A stretch of DNA of 64,000 nt, from contig NZ_JAKIKU010000009.1 in the NCBI RefSeq assembly GCF_023283985.1, positions 1 to 64,000 of the forward strand. The letters run 5' to 3'. Positions 25,395 through 33,880 of the stretch are shown piece after piece; the first letter of the stretch is position 1; each line of letters opens with the position of its first letter. The DNA is from Shewanella electrodiphila. Lineage in GTDB: Bacteria; Pseudomonadota; Gammaproteobacteria; Enterobacterales; Shewanellaceae. Under the pieces are notes generated by a model, which saw nothing but the letters and a program-made list of their open reading frames with translations, had not been told where the DNA came from and did not search any database. A program made the position numbers and the translations under genes.

Positions 25395-25416
25395 AAAAAC
25401 ACCCGAAGGTGTTTTT
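25395..25416. terminator. Orphan hairpin with A/T flanks in the Lrp upstream region
   Basis: Perfect stem AAAAACACC / GGTGTTTTT with loop CGAA (25395-25416) has the look of a bidirectional terminator. Neither neighbour ends here: Lrp starts at 25261 leftwards and the hydratase fragment starts at 25578 rightwards. The rest of the 316-base gap (25262-25577) shows no gene. It may be a leftover of a lost gene or end a short RNA. Confidence 0.55.
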
Positions 25417-25577
25417 GATACTTCCATCATGTTTAGCAATCACTGTGTTAAAAATCGCAAATTCAACGTAGGGCGAATGAGGCAGGAAAGGGGATATCTC
25501 ATTCGTTTATTTTACTCAAAGTATTAATAATTAATAATCCATAATTAACAATCACGGTTGTCTATTGTCCAACTAGA

Positions 25578-25964
25578 ATGGCTTTAGAGCTTATACAACC
25601 AAGGTTTACAAAGGACTATCCAGCTAATCACTTTGAACGCTTGGCAGATGGCTTAAGCAATCAGGGGCTATATTTGGGGCCTGAAATTGAAAAATCTTTA
25701 GCTTATAGTGCGTCTAATATTGCTTTGTCACTTCAACAAGGTGAACAACAACAAAATGTAGTGGGAGAGCACCCATGTGATTTGCCACAAAACCCTTTGT
25801 ATTGGTTAGTAAATCATTTAAGTGAAAGAGGGATTAGTTTGCAAGCTGGCCAAGCAATCATTACTGGTTCGTATTATGGTGTGGTTAAAATGGCACTAGA
25901 TGTACCTCTTAAACTCGAATACGGCGGTTTAGGGCGCTTTGATGTGACGTTTATTGCTCGTTAA
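25578..25964 (+). pseudogene. C-terminal half of a 2-keto-4-pentenoate hydratase-like gene
   Basis: 128 residues resembling the second half of MhpD-type hydratases. It opens with MALELIQPRF, corresponding to the conserved ALEIVDSR segment, and continues with NPLYWLVNHLSERGISLQAG, AIITGSYYGV and YGGLGRFDVTF. The usual length is about 260 residues. The N-terminal half, with two of the three metal-binding glutamates, is missing. No matching frame is visible upstream to 25262, and there is no Shine-Dalgarno. Most likely a truncated remnant; a standalone short protein is possible. Confidence 0.65.
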
Positions 25965-25998
25965 ATTCCACGTTTCAATAAGAACAAACCTATAACCT

Positions 25999-26046
25999 TG
26001 ACTGTTTATTCAGTTACCTGCGATATGGTGACTGCTTATTCAGTCA
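25999..26046 (+). promoter_or_regulatory. Two tandem 18-bp dyads upstream of the NhaC gene
   Basis: TGACTG-TTTATT-CAGTTA (25999-26016) and TGACTG-CTTATT-CAGTCA (26029-26046) are near-identical inverted repeats spaced exactly 30 bp apart, about three helical turns. The second is a perfect 6+6 dyad. They lie 145-192 bases before the start of the antiporter gene, in otherwise AT-rich sequence. Such phased pairs are typical of cooperative repressor or activator sites; the regulator is unknown. Confidence 0.5.
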
Positions 26047-26190
26047 TGATGAATTATTCATAGTTGATTTCTTTGTCAAAAATTCTTATTTTATTTGCTG
26101 TTTATGTTTTATTTTTGTTGACTCCAAGACATAACGACATTATTTTGCATCTCCATTTTTCAAAATCAAATTTAAACAAGGAAAGACGTC

Positions 26191-27570
26191 ATGACAGAGC
26201 CATCTGCGATCAGCTTGATCCCGCCTGTGGTTGTTTTGATATTAGCAATTATATTAAGAAGACCTATTCTCGCTTTGGTGATAGGTGCTGTTGTGGGTTT
26301 ATTGATGCTTGAGCCAGCAGAAGCATTAAAAAACTTTTCAGAAATATCACTTAAAGTCATGGCAGATGAAACCATCGGCTGGCTTATTTTAGTGTGTGGT
26401 ACTTTTGGTGCTTTGATTGCTTTATTGGTTAGAACGGGCGGTGCATTTGCCTTTGGTAAAAATGCACTGAAAGTCGCCAAAGGCCCTAAATCGTCTTTGA
26501 TGATGACGTTTGTATTGGGTGTTGCCATATTCATTGATGATTATTTGAATGCGCTTACAGTGGGTGAAACCATGAAGCGAGTGACTGACAAGTTTCGAAT
26601 TTCTCGTGAAATGCTAGCGTATGTTGTTGATTCAACTGCTGCGCCAATATGTGTATTAGTGCCATTGTCAACTTGGGCAGTATTTTTTGGTGGCTTGTTG
26701 GTAGACAATGGCATTGCAGAAACGGGGCAAGCAATCAGTGTATATATGTCAGCGATACCTTATATGCTGTATGCCTGGGTTGCTGTCATTATGGTGCCGC
26801 TGGTTATTTTAGGTATTATTCCTTTAATTGGGCCGATGAAAAAAGCTGAGTTAAAAGCACGCCAAGGTATTGGGATCCCTGTCGATGAATCTGCGGATAT
26901 CCAAACCAGTAATGATTACGCTGTTAAAGCGATGGAAGATGAATTTAAAACTGCTGATCACCAAGGGAAACTACATAATTTTCTAGTGCCGATAATCATG
27001 TTGGTAGGCTTTACTGTGTATTTTGACATTGATGTCTGGTTAGGTTTATTAGCAACAATGGTGATAACTATTCCTTATTACGCAGTACAAAAGCTCATGC
27101 CATTTGCAGAGATGATGGAGCAAATGATTGATGGCTTTAAAAGTATGCTGCCTGCAATCGGCACCGTTATCGCAGCATTTATTTTCAAAGATGTATGCGA
27201 TCAATTATTGCTACCGCAATTTGTCATTGAAAGCTTAAGCCCATATATGACAGCGCAGCTGTTACCGGCTGTGGTATTTATTGCTATGGCGATACTTGCG
27301 TTTGCTACTGGGTCTAGCTGGGGAATTTTTGCAGTTTCTATTCCGATTGTTATGCCATTAGCACAAGCTGTTAATGCTGATATTCCTTTGGTGATTGGCG
27401 CACTATTATCAGCTTCATCTTTTGGTAGCCAGGCTTGTTTTTATAGTGATTCGACTGTACTTGCAGCGCAAGGTGCAGGGTGTAACTTGGTGAGTCATGC
27501 TGTTACTCAGCTACCTTATACACTGATTGCAGCGGCCATTACTTTCGTTGGGTTTATTGTTATCGCGTAA
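26191..27570 (+). CDS. NhaC-family Na+/H+ antiporter
   Basis: 459 residues, about 11-12 membrane segments. The family core is visible: FVLGVAIFIDDYLNALTVGETMK near 110-132 with paired Asp, VDSTAAPICVLVPLSTWAVF near 147-166, FATGSSWGIFAVSIPIVMPL near 369-388 and a late SSFGSQACFYSDSTVLAAQ segment. It would exchange Na+ for H+, or a malate/lactate-type pair, across the inner membrane. AAGGAAAG lies upstream of ATG 26191. Preceded by the two dyads at 25999-26046; terminator at 27599. Confidence 0.88.
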   Translation: MTEPSAISLIPPVVVLILAIILRRPILALVIGAVVGLLMLEPAEALKNFSEISLKVMADETIGWLILVCGTFGALIALLVRTGGAFAFGKNALKVAKGPKSSLMMTFVLGVAIFIDDYLNALTVGETMKRVTDKFRISREMLAYVVDSTAAPICVLVPLSTWAVFFGGLLVDNGIAETGQAISVYMSAIPYMLYAWVAVIMVPLVILGIIPLIGPMKKAELKARQGIGIPVDESADIQTSNDYAVKAMEDEFKTADHQGKLHNFLVPIIMLVGFTVYFDIDVWLGLLATMVITIPYYAVQKLMPFAEMMEQMIDGFKSMLPAIGTVIAAFIFKDVCDQLLLPQFVIESLSPYMTAQLLPAVVFIAMAILAFATGSSWGIFAVSIPIVMPLAQAVNADIPLVIGALLSASSFGSQACFYSDSTVLAAQGAGCNLVSHAVTQLPYTLIAAAITFVGFIVIA

Positions 27571-27598
27571 CTTGTGGTTTTATTAAAACCTGTTTACT

Positions 27599-27624
27599 AA
27601 ACCAGTGCTAGTCACTGGTTTTTT
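27599..27624 (+). terminator. Rho-independent terminator after the NhaC gene
   Basis: Stem AAACCAGTG / CACTGGTTT (27599-27607 and 27613-27621), loop CTAGT, then a T run. Confidence 0.85.
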
Positions 27625-27650
27625 ATTGTTATTTAAGGGATTATTTAACG

Positions 27651-28100
27651 ATGTTGAATTTAATTATCAATGACAACGACAAAAGTAACGAACAAGGATT
27701 CACTGGTTGTAAATTGGCATTGTTTTATAACGAGCAATTAGTGGTTTATCGACGTGATAATATCAGTTCAATTCCGTTTGCAAATATGTGGGACTTTCCT
27801 GGGGGTGGGCGTGAAGGAAATGAAACGCCTGAACAATGTGTGTTACGTGAATTGCATGAAGAATTTTCTATTGCATTACCTACTGAGAGATTGATATATA
27901 AACAACAAGCCATTAATCAAACATCTGATGGTATTTCATACTTCTTTGTTGCACAGGCGACACAGCTAGAGATTGAGTCGATTCACTTTGGAGATGAAGG
28001 TCAATATTGGCAATTAATGTCGATTGAAGAATATATGAATGACAAAGATGCCATTTTGCCATTACAGCAGCGTTTGGCTTGTTACTTAGAGACTAAATAA
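27651..28100 (+). CDS. Nudix hydrolase
   Basis: 149 residues. The Nudix box GGREGNETPEQCVLRELHEE near residues 52-71 has the G-x5-E-x7-RE-x2-EE pattern needed for Mg binding. Just before it, MWDFPGGG is typical. Members cleave nucleoside diphosphates linked to another moiety; the substrate cannot be read. It follows the NhaC terminator, so it has its own promoter. Confidence 0.88.
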   Translation: MLNLIINDNDKSNEQGFTGCKLALFYNEQLVVYRRDNISSIPFANMWDFPGGGREGNETPEQCVLRELHEEFSIALPTERLIYKQQAINQTSDGISYFFVAQATQLEIESIHFGDEGQYWQLMSIEEYMNDKDAILPLQQRLACYLETK

Positions 28101-28227
28101 CTTGAACTTAGCTAGGTAAGATTATTTATTCAAAGGATAAGTATTAAGATAAAAAGTTAACCTAAACACGTAGCATAGGAAGTTTATATAAGCTTTTTAT
28201 TTAAGCTTTTTTATAGCAGGGAGCAAT

Positions 28228-28848
28228 ATGTATATACCTAAGAATTTAAAAATGGAATCACTTGAACAGATCCATGACTTTATAGATGAATTCAGCTTTG
28301 CCATTTTAACCACTCAAGATTTAACTGCATCACATCTCCCTTTATTATTAAAACGTGATGAAGGAAAACTAGGCACTTTATATGGTCATCTTGCTAAAGC
28401 GAATAGTCATTGGAAAGCGTTTGATACCCAAGCTATTTTAGCGGTCTTTTCTGGTCCTCATGGCTATATTTCTCCCACATGGTATGACAGTTATCCAGCG
28501 GTGCCGACCTGGAATTATGCTGCCGTACATGTAAAGGGGCATATAAGCCTAACAAGCAGCGAAGAGATCTTACAAATCCTTTCAGACACGATTCAATATT
28601 ATGAACCGTCATTAGCTGAAAGTGGCGGTTTTATTCCTGAGGAATATAAGCAAAAACTCGCTAAAGCCATCGTGGGTTTTAAAATTGAAATTACCCATGT
28701 TGAGGGAAAACTGAAACTAGGCCAGCATCGCTCAGAGGCTGATCAACAAGGTGTATTAAATGGCTTAGCAAAGTCGTCAAGGATGGATGATAAAGCCTTA
28801 CTTGCTTATACAAAGAGCCTGATTGAACATTCTGTAAATAAAACCTAA
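28228..28848 (+). CDS. FMN-binding, PaiB-like protein
   Basis: 206 residues. It starts MYIPKNLKMESLEQIHDFI and holds the family's ASHLPLLL, YGHLAKANSHW and PHGYISPTWYDSYPAVPTWNY segments (near residues 28-100). These form a split-barrel flavin fold. B. subtilis PaiB is a negative regulator encoded with the acetyltransferase PaiA. Here the stop overlaps the start of a GNAT gene (TAATG), a similar pairing. Confidence 0.87.
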   Translation: MYIPKNLKMESLEQIHDFIDEFSFAILTTQDLTASHLPLLLKRDEGKLGTLYGHLAKANSHWKAFDTQAILAVFSGPHGYISPTWYDSYPAVPTWNYAAVHVKGHISLTSSEEILQILSDTIQYYEPSLAESGGFIPEEYKQKLAKAIVGFKIEITHVEGKLKLGQHRSEADQQGVLNGLAKSSRMDDKALLAYTKSLIEHSVNKT

Positions 28849-29351
28849 TGACTAATTGTGTAAGGCGTGATGGCATGGATAAAAGAGGCAGTGATAGAAA
28901 AGACCTCCAAGTGAAAGGGTTTAAAATTAGCACGGATAAAGAAGATATTGATATCAACATCCTTCATCAATTTCTTACTCACTCCTATTGGGCTAAAGAT
29001 ATTCCGATGGCCGTGTTACAAAAAGCGATAGAGCATTCAAGTTGTTTTAGCGTGCTAACTGAATCAAATCAACAAGTCGGTTTTGCAAGATTAATTACGG
29101 ACCATGCAACTTTTGGTTATTTAGCGGATGTGTTTGTTGTTGATGAACACAGGGGGAAAGGTTTAAGCAAATGGCTGATTGACTCGATTGTTAATCACAA
29201 AGATGTAATTGGTCTTCGAAGAATGATGCTTGCTACAAGTGATGCCCATAAACTCTATGCTCAGTTTGGTTTTTTGCCAATAACAAATCCTGAGATTCTG
29301 ATGCAAATTTGGCGGCCCACTATATACCAACAAGAAAATACCGGTAATTGA
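28848..29351 (+). CDS. GNAT family N-acetyltransferase coupled to the PaiB-like gene
   Basis: 167 residues from ATG 28848, which overlaps the previous stop; ATG 28875 is an alternative. Motif A is VFVVDEHRGKGLSKWLIDSI near residues 97-116, and a KLYAQFGFLPI segment follows near 138. The pattern resembles small bacterial acetyltransferases of the ElaA/YjdJ-like class. Translation coupling suggests a joint role with the PaiB-like protein; B. subtilis PaiA acetylates spermidine, but no polyamine specificity can be read here. Confidence 0.85.
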   Translation: MTNCVRRDGMDKRGSDRKDLQVKGFKISTDKEDIDINILHQFLTHSYWAKDIPMAVLQKAIEHSSCFSVLTESNQQVGFARLITDHATFGYLADVFVVDEHRGKGLSKWLIDSIVNHKDVIGLRRMMLATSDAHKLYAQFGFLPITNPEILMQIWRPTIYQQENTGN

Positions 29352-29522
29352 CATTGAAATGCGCACCTCGCTGCTATTAATGACATATTTTAATGGTTCG
29401 AAATTCTTTTGACGAATATTTTTTGTTGTTCTAAAGTGCTGATATTTCAAAGTATAGAATGATAAGTTAAAGTAATCTTTTCTCCTTTGAAATTATGTTA
29501 ATCCACTATTATAGGTTTCTTT

Positions 29523-29996
29523 ATGTCAGTTTCCGATGCCGGTGATAAAACCCAAGAACTTAACTTTGTAAAAGCAGCAACGCTTAATACCATCGCTAAG
29601 ACAGATATTAAACAAAGTGAATTACACGGATTTGGTTTATTTGCCACAGATTTATTAAAAGAAGAACAGATACTGTATCTTTTTGACGGGCAGGTGGTTT
29701 CAATTTCCGATTACCAAAAAATTGAGCAGTTAATGGCGCAAGAAATTGAGCCATATAAAAATTATATTTTTATGGAGTGTAACTACCTCAACAACACAAC
29801 GTTGCTGGTACGTAATTTCAGAACTAAATATAGCTATATAAACCATTCAAGAACCCCTAATACCGAAATTAGATATCACCCTATGCGTCTAGTCACTCTT
29901 CGAGATATTCAAGCTAATGAAGAGCTCACGATTGATTACCGTAAAGAGCAACTATCTGATGACTATTTAACTCATCCCGAAAAGCAATTTTTATAG
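29523..29996 (+). CDS. SET-domain protein (putative protein-lysine methyltransferase)
   Basis: 157 residues. The SET pattern is clear: GFGLFATDLLKEEQIL (GxG-like opening) near residues 38-53, YINHSRTPNTEIRY near 102-115 (the NHS...PN motif that binds S-adenosylmethionine) and ANEELTIDYR near 136-145 (catalytic EL-x-x-DY). There is no post-SET cysteine cluster and no signal peptide. Bacterial SET proteins methylate lysines of ribosomal or other proteins, but the target is unknown here. Confidence 0.85.
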   Translation: MSVSDAGDKTQELNFVKAATLNTIAKTDIKQSELHGFGLFATDLLKEEQILYLFDGQVVSISDYQKIEQLMAQEIEPYKNYIFMECNYLNNTTLLVRNFRTKYSYINHSRTPNTEIRYHPMRLVTLRDIQANEELTIDYRKEQLSDDYLTHPEKQFL

Positions 29997-30049
29997 CAGC
30001 CTTAAATATCGGCAGTATTAATCACAAAAAACCATAATAAGAATTTAAA

Positions 30050-31405
30050 ATGCCCAAATTACGTGTCATGTATGTTCAACCTATAGAGGTTGATGCAGAG
30101 CAGTATGAACAACTTATTAGTAAAAAAAGCCGAATTGGCCGCTTAATTGGTACATTCGATAAGAATGATTTTAAAGTTGAATGGTTACAGCAATTTAATA
30201 AATTACATCGTGATTTATCCAATTATAAAAGTATCTATGGTAACCAAGACTCTAAAGTGTCTAATGAGCTGCTTAAGCAGGACTTAACGCAAAAACAATT
30301 CCTAGTGAATGGCCAACATGATATCAGTGAGTATCTTGATCTAGATAACACCACCTATGAGCTGGTTTTTGACCAACGTTTTTTCAATTTTGTGCTGGTG
30401 GTAGAGCTACATTTTGATATACCTGATGGGCAACTAGAAACTTTATTATCTACAGAGTTAATTGAAGGAGGAGTCGACTTTTACAACACATTGAGGAATC
30501 TATTGGTTAAAGAACACGATGACTCATCACTGAGTGAGTGGGGTAATGCTGTTCGATTAACTGTATGTAAACAGATCCAAGCAATCAGTCATATCTCATT
30601 AAGAAGTAGCACTCGACCTCTTGCCTACATTGGTAACAATTCTGGAAACATTACTTTTTTTGTGGATGAATCACCGCAAAATAAAGCAGTGAAACAACAG
30701 TTTTTAAGCTGCAATGCCATTGCTGAAAGGGTTAAAGGTAATAACACAACGATTATTGACAATGATTGCGTGCACTATGCTTTTTTTAGTCGCTTTCACA
30801 CCATTATTACCAAAGATATTGGTCGATATTATCGTTTTGCACCAATACAACATCATATACAGTCGACTTGGTACTACGTGAGTTTTTATAGTCGTGTGCT
30901 AGATAAGTTAAATAGTCATATCTTAGCTAATAACACGAAGAAAACATTAAGCTCCAAACGGAACGTTATTGATGAATATATTAATAAAATTGAGTTGTTA
31001 CGAATGAACAATGAAAATTTTAAGCTAGCTATAGAATCTGATAATGAAGACGTTTACCAGAAAATTGAGTCTAAATGGAATGTTGAAAGTAGTTTAGAGC
31101 ATGCAAAAACATACGTGAGCTTTTTTAAGGACTATTTAGAAAGAGCTTATGCTAGAAAAGCAGAACAGTCGAATAAACGCCAAAACCAAATTTTGTTTAC
31201 TATTTCCTGTATCCAGATTTTAGGCCTCATTAGCATATGGAGTGACTACCTAGGCCTGAATAAAATTGAGCAATTTATCAATTCCACGGGGATTCATCAG
31301 GGCTCTAGTGTTGATACTGTACTGCAGATAAATACTTGGTTGCCTATCGGTTTGATTGGGGTACTTGTTTTATTAATAATGCTGGCTTACGTCAATAAAG
31401 AGTAA
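30050..31405 (+). CDS. Large uncharacterised membrane protein with CorA-like topology
   Basis: 451 residues. A soluble N-terminal part of about 370 residues is followed by a helical, charged stretch (KKTLSSKRNVIDEYINKIEL and onwards, near 300-375) and two closely spaced membrane helices, near 380-397 and 427-446. This layout recalls CorA Mg2+ channels, but the GMN signature at the end of the first helix is absent (ISIWSDYLGLN occupies the place). I cannot assign a family. It follows the SET gene by 53 bases on the same strand. Confidence 0.7.
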   Translation: MPKLRVMYVQPIEVDAEQYEQLISKKSRIGRLIGTFDKNDFKVEWLQQFNKLHRDLSNYKSIYGNQDSKVSNELLKQDLTQKQFLVNGQHDISEYLDLDNTTYELVFDQRFFNFVLVVELHFDIPDGQLETLLSTELIEGGVDFYNTLRNLLVKEHDDSSLSEWGNAVRLTVCKQIQAISHISLRSSTRPLAYIGNNSGNITFFVDESPQNKAVKQQFLSCNAIAERVKGNNTTIIDNDCVHYAFFSRFHTIITKDIGRYYRFAPIQHHIQSTWYYVSFYSRVLDKLNSHILANNTKKTLSSKRNVIDEYINKIELLRMNNENFKLAIESDNEDVYQKIESKWNVESSLEHAKTYVSFFKDYLERAYARKAEQSNKRQNQILFTISCIQILGLISIWSDYLGLNKIEQFINSTGIHQGSSVDTVLQINTWLPIGLIGVLVLLIMLAYVNKE

Positions 31406-31410
31406 ACCGG

Positions 31411-31440
31411 AAATGGGAGCTTGGCTCCCATTTAAATTTT
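31411..31440. terminator. Bidirectional terminator between the CorA-like and rhombosortase genes
   Basis: Stem AAATGGGAGC / GCTCCCATTT (31411-31420 and 31424-31433), loop TTG, followed by T-rich sequence to about 31442. The convergent genes end at 31405 and 31447. Confidence 0.8.
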
Positions 31441-31446
31441 TTAATG

Positions 31447-32109
31447 CTAACCTGAAACCAATTTCTGATGTTTGAAAAACCTGATAAGAGGCAACCAAAC
31501 AAGACCACAAAGTAATCCGCTAAGTACACCAATGAAGTGTGACTCAGTGGCGACTCTTGCGTTAATCAGTGAGCTAACACTTTCACTCGCGCCAAAGTAC
31601 ATTTCATAAGCCACTTTAAGACAGACTCCGACGAGTAATAAGTAGCCTGAAATATACCCTTTTCGGATGTCTAATAACGCGCCAAAGGTAAATAAGCCGT
31701 GCAGTAGACCACTTAAACCGACGTATCCTTTAAGTTCTGGATAAAAGAAGTACAAACCTAGGCCTTCAAGAATACATAAACTGAAAAACAATCCCATAAA
31801 CTTGCTAGCATGACCTTTGTAGTGCATCTCATGTAAAAACAAAATGACCCAAAAACCAGCTAAGTTCATTAGCAAATGCCATAGGTTAGTATGGAGTAAG
31901 TTGCCAGTCGCAATCCGCCATAGTTCACCAGCAGCGATATTGTCGTAACGATAACTGAGCAAAGCATCAATGTTTATGTTTGCCATTGGTGTCATCGTTG
32001 AGACAAATAACACAGTGCAAATGACACTGATTACTATTGCGAAATAGTAGGTTCCTGCACTGCTGTTGCGGCTTCTTGGCATAGTAAAAATCCATTTAAA
32101 TTGAGTCAT
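31447..32109 (-). CDS. rrtA: Rhombosortase-like rhomboid protease
   Basis: 220 residues with about six membrane segments. Family marks are HTNLWHLLMNLAGFW near 73-87 (rhomboid HxxxN), the catalytic Ser in GLSGLLHGL near 131-139 and the His in ATESHFIGVLSGLL near 187-200. Rhombosortases process outer-envelope proteins bearing a C-terminal GlyGly-CTERM tail; no such tail is seen on the two S9 peptidases or other secreted products here. ATG 32109 is used; ATG 32082 is possible. Gene symbol by resemblance only. Confidence 0.8.
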   Translation of the reverse strand: MTQFKWIFTMPRSRNSSAGTYYFAIVISVICTVLFVSTMTPMANINIDALLSYRYDNIAAGELWRIATGNLLHTNLWHLLMNLAGFWVILFLHEMHYKGHASKFMGLFFSLCILEGLGLYFFYPELKGYVGLSGLLHGLFTFGALLDIRKGYISGYLLLVGVCLKVAYEMYFGASESVSSLINARVATESHFIGVLSGLLCGLVWLPLIRFFKHQKLVSG

Positions 32110-32184
32110 AGTGTTAATTGTAGCTAAGAATAAATTTTAATCTTTGATAACGATTCTGATTAGAATCAAATAATTCGAATAACG

Positions 32185-32868
32185 TTATTGCTTAGACTCT
32201 AAAGACGCCATCACAGTAGATTTATTACTAAGATAATCATCCAACCCACGTTGACGTAATAAACACGCAGGGCAGTCTCCGCAGCCACTGCCTTTAATGC
32301 CGTTGTAACAAGTGAGCGTTTCTTCAGTGACTAATGATAACGAGTGGTACTTATCTGCCAGTGCCCAAGTCTCAGCTTTGTTTAGCCACATTAATGGTGT
32401 CACAATTTTAAGTGGCTTATCCATACCTAATGCCAGTGATTGTTGCATGGACTTAATAAATTCATCGCGACAATCTGGGTAACCCGAGAAATCGGTTTCA
32501 CAAACGCCCGTGATAATGGCGTCGCAACCTAGCTGATACGCATAAATACCAGCAAGAGTTAAGAACAAAATATTTCTACCTGGGACAAACGTACTTGGTA
32601 GACCGTTTTCCATAAGTTCATGTGAGACTGGAATTGAATCTCGAGTTAACGCTGAAATAGCGAGCTCGTTCAATAAGCTGACATCCATGACCTTGTGACT
32701 GGCGATATTAAGCTGTTTAGCTAATGATTGAGCTATTTCAATCTCTTGACGATGACGTTGACCATAGTCAAAGGTTATTGCATGAACTTCATCATATTCT
32801 GTCATTGCCTGTATTAGGCACGTTGTGGAATCTTGACCACCACTAAAAACAACGATTGCTTTTGACAT
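32185..32868 (-). CDS. queC: 7-cyano-7-deazaguanine synthase
   Basis: 227 residues. The PP-loop SGGQDSTTC near residues 9-17 activates 7-carboxy-7-deazaguanine with ATP. The zinc site is formed by cysteines in TCYNGIKGSGCGDCPACLLR near 191-210. It makes preQ0 for queuosine tRNA modification. Divergent from queE at 33107, and the 238-base spacer holds both promoters; no preQ1 riboswitch was recognised there. Confidence 0.95.
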   Translation of the reverse strand: MSKAIVVFSGGQDSTTCLIQAMTEYDEVHAITFDYGQRHRQEIEIAQSLAKQLNIASHKVMDVSLLNELAISALTRDSIPVSHELMENGLPSTFVPGRNILFLTLAGIYAYQLGCDAIITGVCETDFSGYPDCRDEFIKSMQQSLALGMDKPLKIVTPLMWLNKAETWALADKYHSLSLVTEETLTCYNGIKGSGCGDCPACLLRQRGLDDYLSNKSTVMASLESKQ

Positions 32869-33106
32869 AAAATCTCACTGTAAAACTCATATCGGCTCGT
32901 TATTAAACAAACTGAACCTCAGTTGTTTAAGAATGACTCGCTATTAGTTTGAAAAATACATTATCCCGCTATTTTATCTTATTGCAGCAAGCTATAGCAA
33001 AAACTTGCAGCTACATTGAAAATCATCTATAAATGCGCCCTCGAAACAAAACATACTCTTTATATAGCAGATGATTATCTGCACTTTTTAAAAGTAAGGC
33101 ATTTAC

Positions 33107-33775
33107 ATGAATTATCCAGTAAACGAAGTGTTTGAAACAATCCAAGGCGAGGGAACGTTTACTGGCGTACCAGCGATTTTTGTTCGTCTTCAAGGCTGTC
33201 CTGTAGGGTGTTCCTGGTGTGATACCAAGCAAACCTGGGAAGTGCTAGCTGAAAACAACGTCTCACAAGAACAAGTTATTCAAGTTGATGGCACTATCGG
33301 CCGCTGGTCAGAACATAATGCATCAAGCCTTATTAATGCCTTTAAAGCGAAAGGTTTTACCGCAAAGCATATTGTTCTAACGGGCGGTGAACCATGTTTA
33401 TATGATTTATCAGCATTAACCAATGAATTGATTGACGCAGGTTACGATATACAAATTGAAACCAGTGGCACATTTGATGTGGTTTGTCATAAAGACGTTT
33501 GGGTTACCGTATCGCCAAAAGTGAACATGAAGGGTGGTTATGCCGTACTTGATCAAGCATTAATGCGTGCAAATGAGATAAAACATCCTATAGCAACTCA
33601 AAAACATATCGATGAATTGGATGAATTGTTAAACCCAATAGATACCACAGGTAAAACCATTTGTTTGCAACCAATCAGTCAAAAGCCAAGAGCGACTGAA
33701 CTTGCGATGAAAACCTGTATTGCACGTAATTGGCGATTATCAATCCAAACACATAAGTATTTAGATATTGATTAA
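33107..33775 (+). CDS. queE: 7-carboxy-7-deazaguanine synthase (radical SAM)
   Basis: 222 residues. It begins with NEVFETIQGEGTFTGVPA (substrate-binding start), then the cluster motif CPVGCSWCDTK near residues 31-41. The spacing is Cys-x3-Cys-x2-Cys for the 4Fe-4S cluster. LTGGEPCLYDL near 89-99 is the SAM-binding GGE motif. It converts 6-carboxytetrahydropterin to 7-carboxy-7-deazaguanine, the step before QueC. A TAAGG element precedes the start. Confidence 0.95.
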   Translation: MNYPVNEVFETIQGEGTFTGVPAIFVRLQGCPVGCSWCDTKQTWEVLAENNVSQEQVIQVDGTIGRWSEHNASSLINAFKAKGFTAKHIVLTGGEPCLYDLSALTNELIDAGYDIQIETSGTFDVVCHKDVWVTVSPKVNMKGGYAVLDQALMRANEIKHPIATQKHIDELDELLNPIDTTGKTICLQPISQKPRATELAMKTCIARNWRLSIQTHKYLDID

Positions 33776-33826
33776 TAAGTTGTACAAGAGAACTTCACGT
33801 TAAGTTACTCAGCATTCTGATTATAA

Positions 33827-33853
33827 AAAAAACCGCTATTAAGCGGTTTTTTT
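33827..33853. terminator. Bidirectional terminator between queE and the cysteine-synthase-like gene
   Basis: Stem AACCGCT / AGCGGTT (33831-33837 and 33842-33848), loop ATTA, flanked by an A run on the left and a T run on the right. Genes converge on it from both sides. Confidence 0.85.
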
Positions 33854-33880
33854 ATGCAAACTAATCAGTCAATAAATAAG

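Noticed and set aside
26064..26312. 82-codon frame overlapping the start of the NhaC gene
   Set aside because: Shadow frame; the antiporter in the other frame has a ribosome site and full family motifs.
32869..33106. queC-queE spacer considered for a preQ1 riboswitch
   Set aside because: No stem-loop with the A-rich tail of preQ1 aptamers could be found on either strand.
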